A stretch of DNA of 64,000 bases from Embleya hyalina (GTDB lineage Bacteria; Actinomycetota; Actinomycetes; Streptomycetales; Streptomycetaceae). The DNA is taken from positions 1-64,000 of the forward strand of contig NZ_BIFH01000060.1 in the NCBI RefSeq assembly GCF_003967355.1, written 5' to 3'. The translations under genes were made by a program, and so were the position numbers. Below the pieces are notes generated by a model. The model made no database searches and had not been told where the DNA came from. It was given only the letters and a program-made list of their open reading frames with translations. Below are positions 62,866 to 64,000 of the stretch, in pieces. The first letter of the stretch is position 1; each line of letters opens with the position of its first letter.

Positions 62866-63412
62866 ATGAATACGTCGCTCACCGGCCGGACGAACGCTCC
62901 GGGACGACGCCCCACAACCACCTCCACGATCATCGCGGGAGAGTTGTTGGGCGCGGCGGGGTCGGAGGTGGACGACCTCGTGGTCACCGTCCACGAGAAG
63001 ATCGTTGGCGCCGATGGTGCGTACGACTTCGACGCCACCGTCCGATACAGGTCCGCGGGGATGGCCTTCCTGGTGGTCGTCGAGGCCAAGCTGCACCGGA
63101 ATCCAATCAAGCGTGAACTCGTCCAGGTGCTTCACCAGAAGATCCACAGTGTCGGGCGCGCACAAGGGTGTAATGGTTGCCACTTCGCCGTACCAAAGTG
63201 GTGCTGTCGAGTTCGCGGCGGCGCATGGTATTGCTCTGGTGACGGTCACCGAGAGCCGCTTCGTATTCGCGACCAGGGACACCGCGACCGCGCGCCCCAC
63301 GTTCGTGGCGCATTACGGCGGTGGGGCGGGCTCGCGGAGTCTGGTGCTGTCCGCCGACGACGATGACCATGCGGCTTGTGTCGCGACGTTCCTGTTGGGA
63401 CGGCCGGCCTGA
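62866..63412 (+). pseudogene. Mrr-type restriction endonuclease-like protein, frame-shifted
   Basis: The first frame reads STIIAGELLGAAGSEVDDLV, VTVHEKIVGADGAYDFDATV, MAFLVVVEAKLHRNPIKREL and VQVLHQKIHSVG. The ExK-type site (VEAKLHRNPIKR) and the preceding Asp fit the Mrr_cat nuclease core. Near 63150 the frame shifts by one base and continues AHKGVMVATSPYQSGAVEFA, AAHGIALVTVTESRFVF and a C-terminal part ending FLLGRPA. As written the protein would be truncated after the ExK site. An alternative start is ATG 62818. It would cut DNA if the frame were restored; methylation dependence is unknown. Confidence 0.72.
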
Positions 63413-63422
63413 CATCCTCCGG

Positions 63423-63740
63423 CTACGTGCCGACGTGGATGTGCGACGCCCACGCCGATGGGTCATCCGGCCATCGGTCGCGCATTCGGCGGGTCGCGCC
63501 GTGGACAGCCTCGGCAACGCCCGCGCCGTCGGCGATCGCCGAGTAGATCAGGTCGGCGACGTCCACCGGCTGCCAGTCACCGATCCGCCACAGAGTGCCG
63601 ATCACGTGCCGATAGCCGGCGAGTTGGAAGGCGGAGGCCAGGTGGATCGCCTCGTCGGCCGGCCGACCGCTGGGACGCGCGGTGGAGCACGCGGACAGGA
63701 ACGCCGGTTCGGCGTCGTCCATCCGGAGCCGGTGCGGTGA
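63423..63740 (-). pseudogene. CHAT-protease-domain C-terminal remnant
   Basis: The minus strand reads DAEPAFLSACSTARPSGRPA, DEAIHLASAFQLAGYRHVIG, TLWRIGDWQPVDVADLIYSA and TRRMRDRWPDDPSAWASHIH, then a stop at 63423. LSACSTA carries the catalytic Cys of caspase-like CHAT domains, and GTLWRIGD is the family signature. The His-containing part and the N-terminal repeats that usually precede are missing upstream, where composition changes. It is a truncated copy, although expression from an in-frame start cannot be excluded. Confidence 0.75.
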
Positions 63741-63788
63741 CCGCGGATCTGTCGAAGAGACCTCACCGAACGCATCCGCGCGACGTTC

Positions 63789-64000
63789 GTGTACGCGGGC
63801 ATCGACGTGACCGCCACACCGTTGTTCGCGGGTGCACGCGGGGCGCAACTCGCCGAACGGGCCTCGCTGGTCGAGTGCGGGGCGTTCCCCGCACGGTCGG
63901 GGAAACGCGAACCGTTCACGGAGTCGATCGCCGGAGTGGAAGCCGCCCTCGACCCGAAGCGCGCACCGCGCACCGCGCAGGTACACCACCGCCGTCGAGG
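63789..64000 (+). CDS. partial gene running off the right edge, unknown
   Basis: From the GTG at 63789 (coding character begins a little earlier, at LTERIRATFVYAGIDVTATP) the plus strand reads LFAGARGAQLAERASLVECG, AFPARSGKREPFTESIAGVE and AALDPKRAPRTAQVHHRRR to the window end, without a stop. Third positions are strongly GC-rich. An in-frame TGA lies upstream, so no larger 5' part exists here. The family was not recognised. Only about 70 codons are visible. Confidence 0.4.
   Translation, partial: MYAGIDVTATPLFAGARGAQLAERASLVECGAFPARSGKREPFTESIAGVEAALDPKRAPRTAQVHHRRR

Overview
The window is very GC-rich DNA from a filamentous actinomycete, most likely Streptomycetaceae or a close relative such as Embleya or Yinghuangia. 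The basis is GC-saturated third codon positions, frequent GTG (and one probable TTG) starts with GGAGG-type ribosome sites, and the protein families seen: DUF6461, DUF2716, ALF repeats, Tat-exported secreted proteins, a MmyB-type regulator and an Atu4866-domain protein. Species identity is inference. The mixture of lineage-specific genes, secreted proteins, broken genes and IS remnants looks like a chromosome-arm accessory region rather than a core region. No tRNA, rRNA, CRISPR array or replication origin was recognised.

Layout. 1-8.3 kb: small actinobacterial proteins (DUF2716, DUF6461, a membrane protein, a secreted protein) and a paralogous pair marked by a VGPLRFGMT motif. Several of these are broken by single-base changes in G or C runs. 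8.5-18.5 kb: a tight minus-strand operon of four large proteins without signal peptides (854, 734, 1152 and 545 aa), one DUF6603-like and one tail-fibre-like. This is the best candidate here for an undescribed system. 18.5-26.6 kb: secreted proteins mixed with decayed genes (two paralogous pseudogenes, two tyrosine-recombinase remnants, an IS21 remnant) and a collagen-like exported protein. 26.6-33.4 kb: a NarL-type two-component pair, an exported alpha/beta hydrolase, a protein methyltransferase overlapping a 41-codon peptide gene, and another DUF6461 gene.

33.9-46.4 kb is a minus-strand secretome block: a protein with two nuclease-like domains, a small exported protein in an operon with a trypsin-fold protein whose catalytic His and Ser are both replaced, a Tat-exported ALF-repeat giant, and a GH6 cellulase, with a pseudogene stretch between the last two. 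47-53 kb: a release-factor-2 pseudogene lacking GGQ, an IS630-family transposase, and an ABC importer whose ATPase is cut and joined to a DNA-ligase fragment while its double permease is intact. 53-64 kb: a D-Ala-D-Ala carboxypeptidase-like protein, a second copy of the DUF6461 locus, two SDRs and an Atu4866 protein divergent from a MmyB-type regulator, a GNAT acetyltransferase, an ISL3 remnant, an SdpI-like membrane protein, a frameshifted Mrr-type nuclease and the C-terminal end of a CHAT protease.

Most large genes are uninterrupted over many kilobases, while many small accessory genes carry single-base indels. That favours real gene decay or phase variation for at least part of them, but read error at G/C runs cannot be excluded from the sequence alone. 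Coordinates of intact genes include the stop codon; pseudogene limits are approximate.
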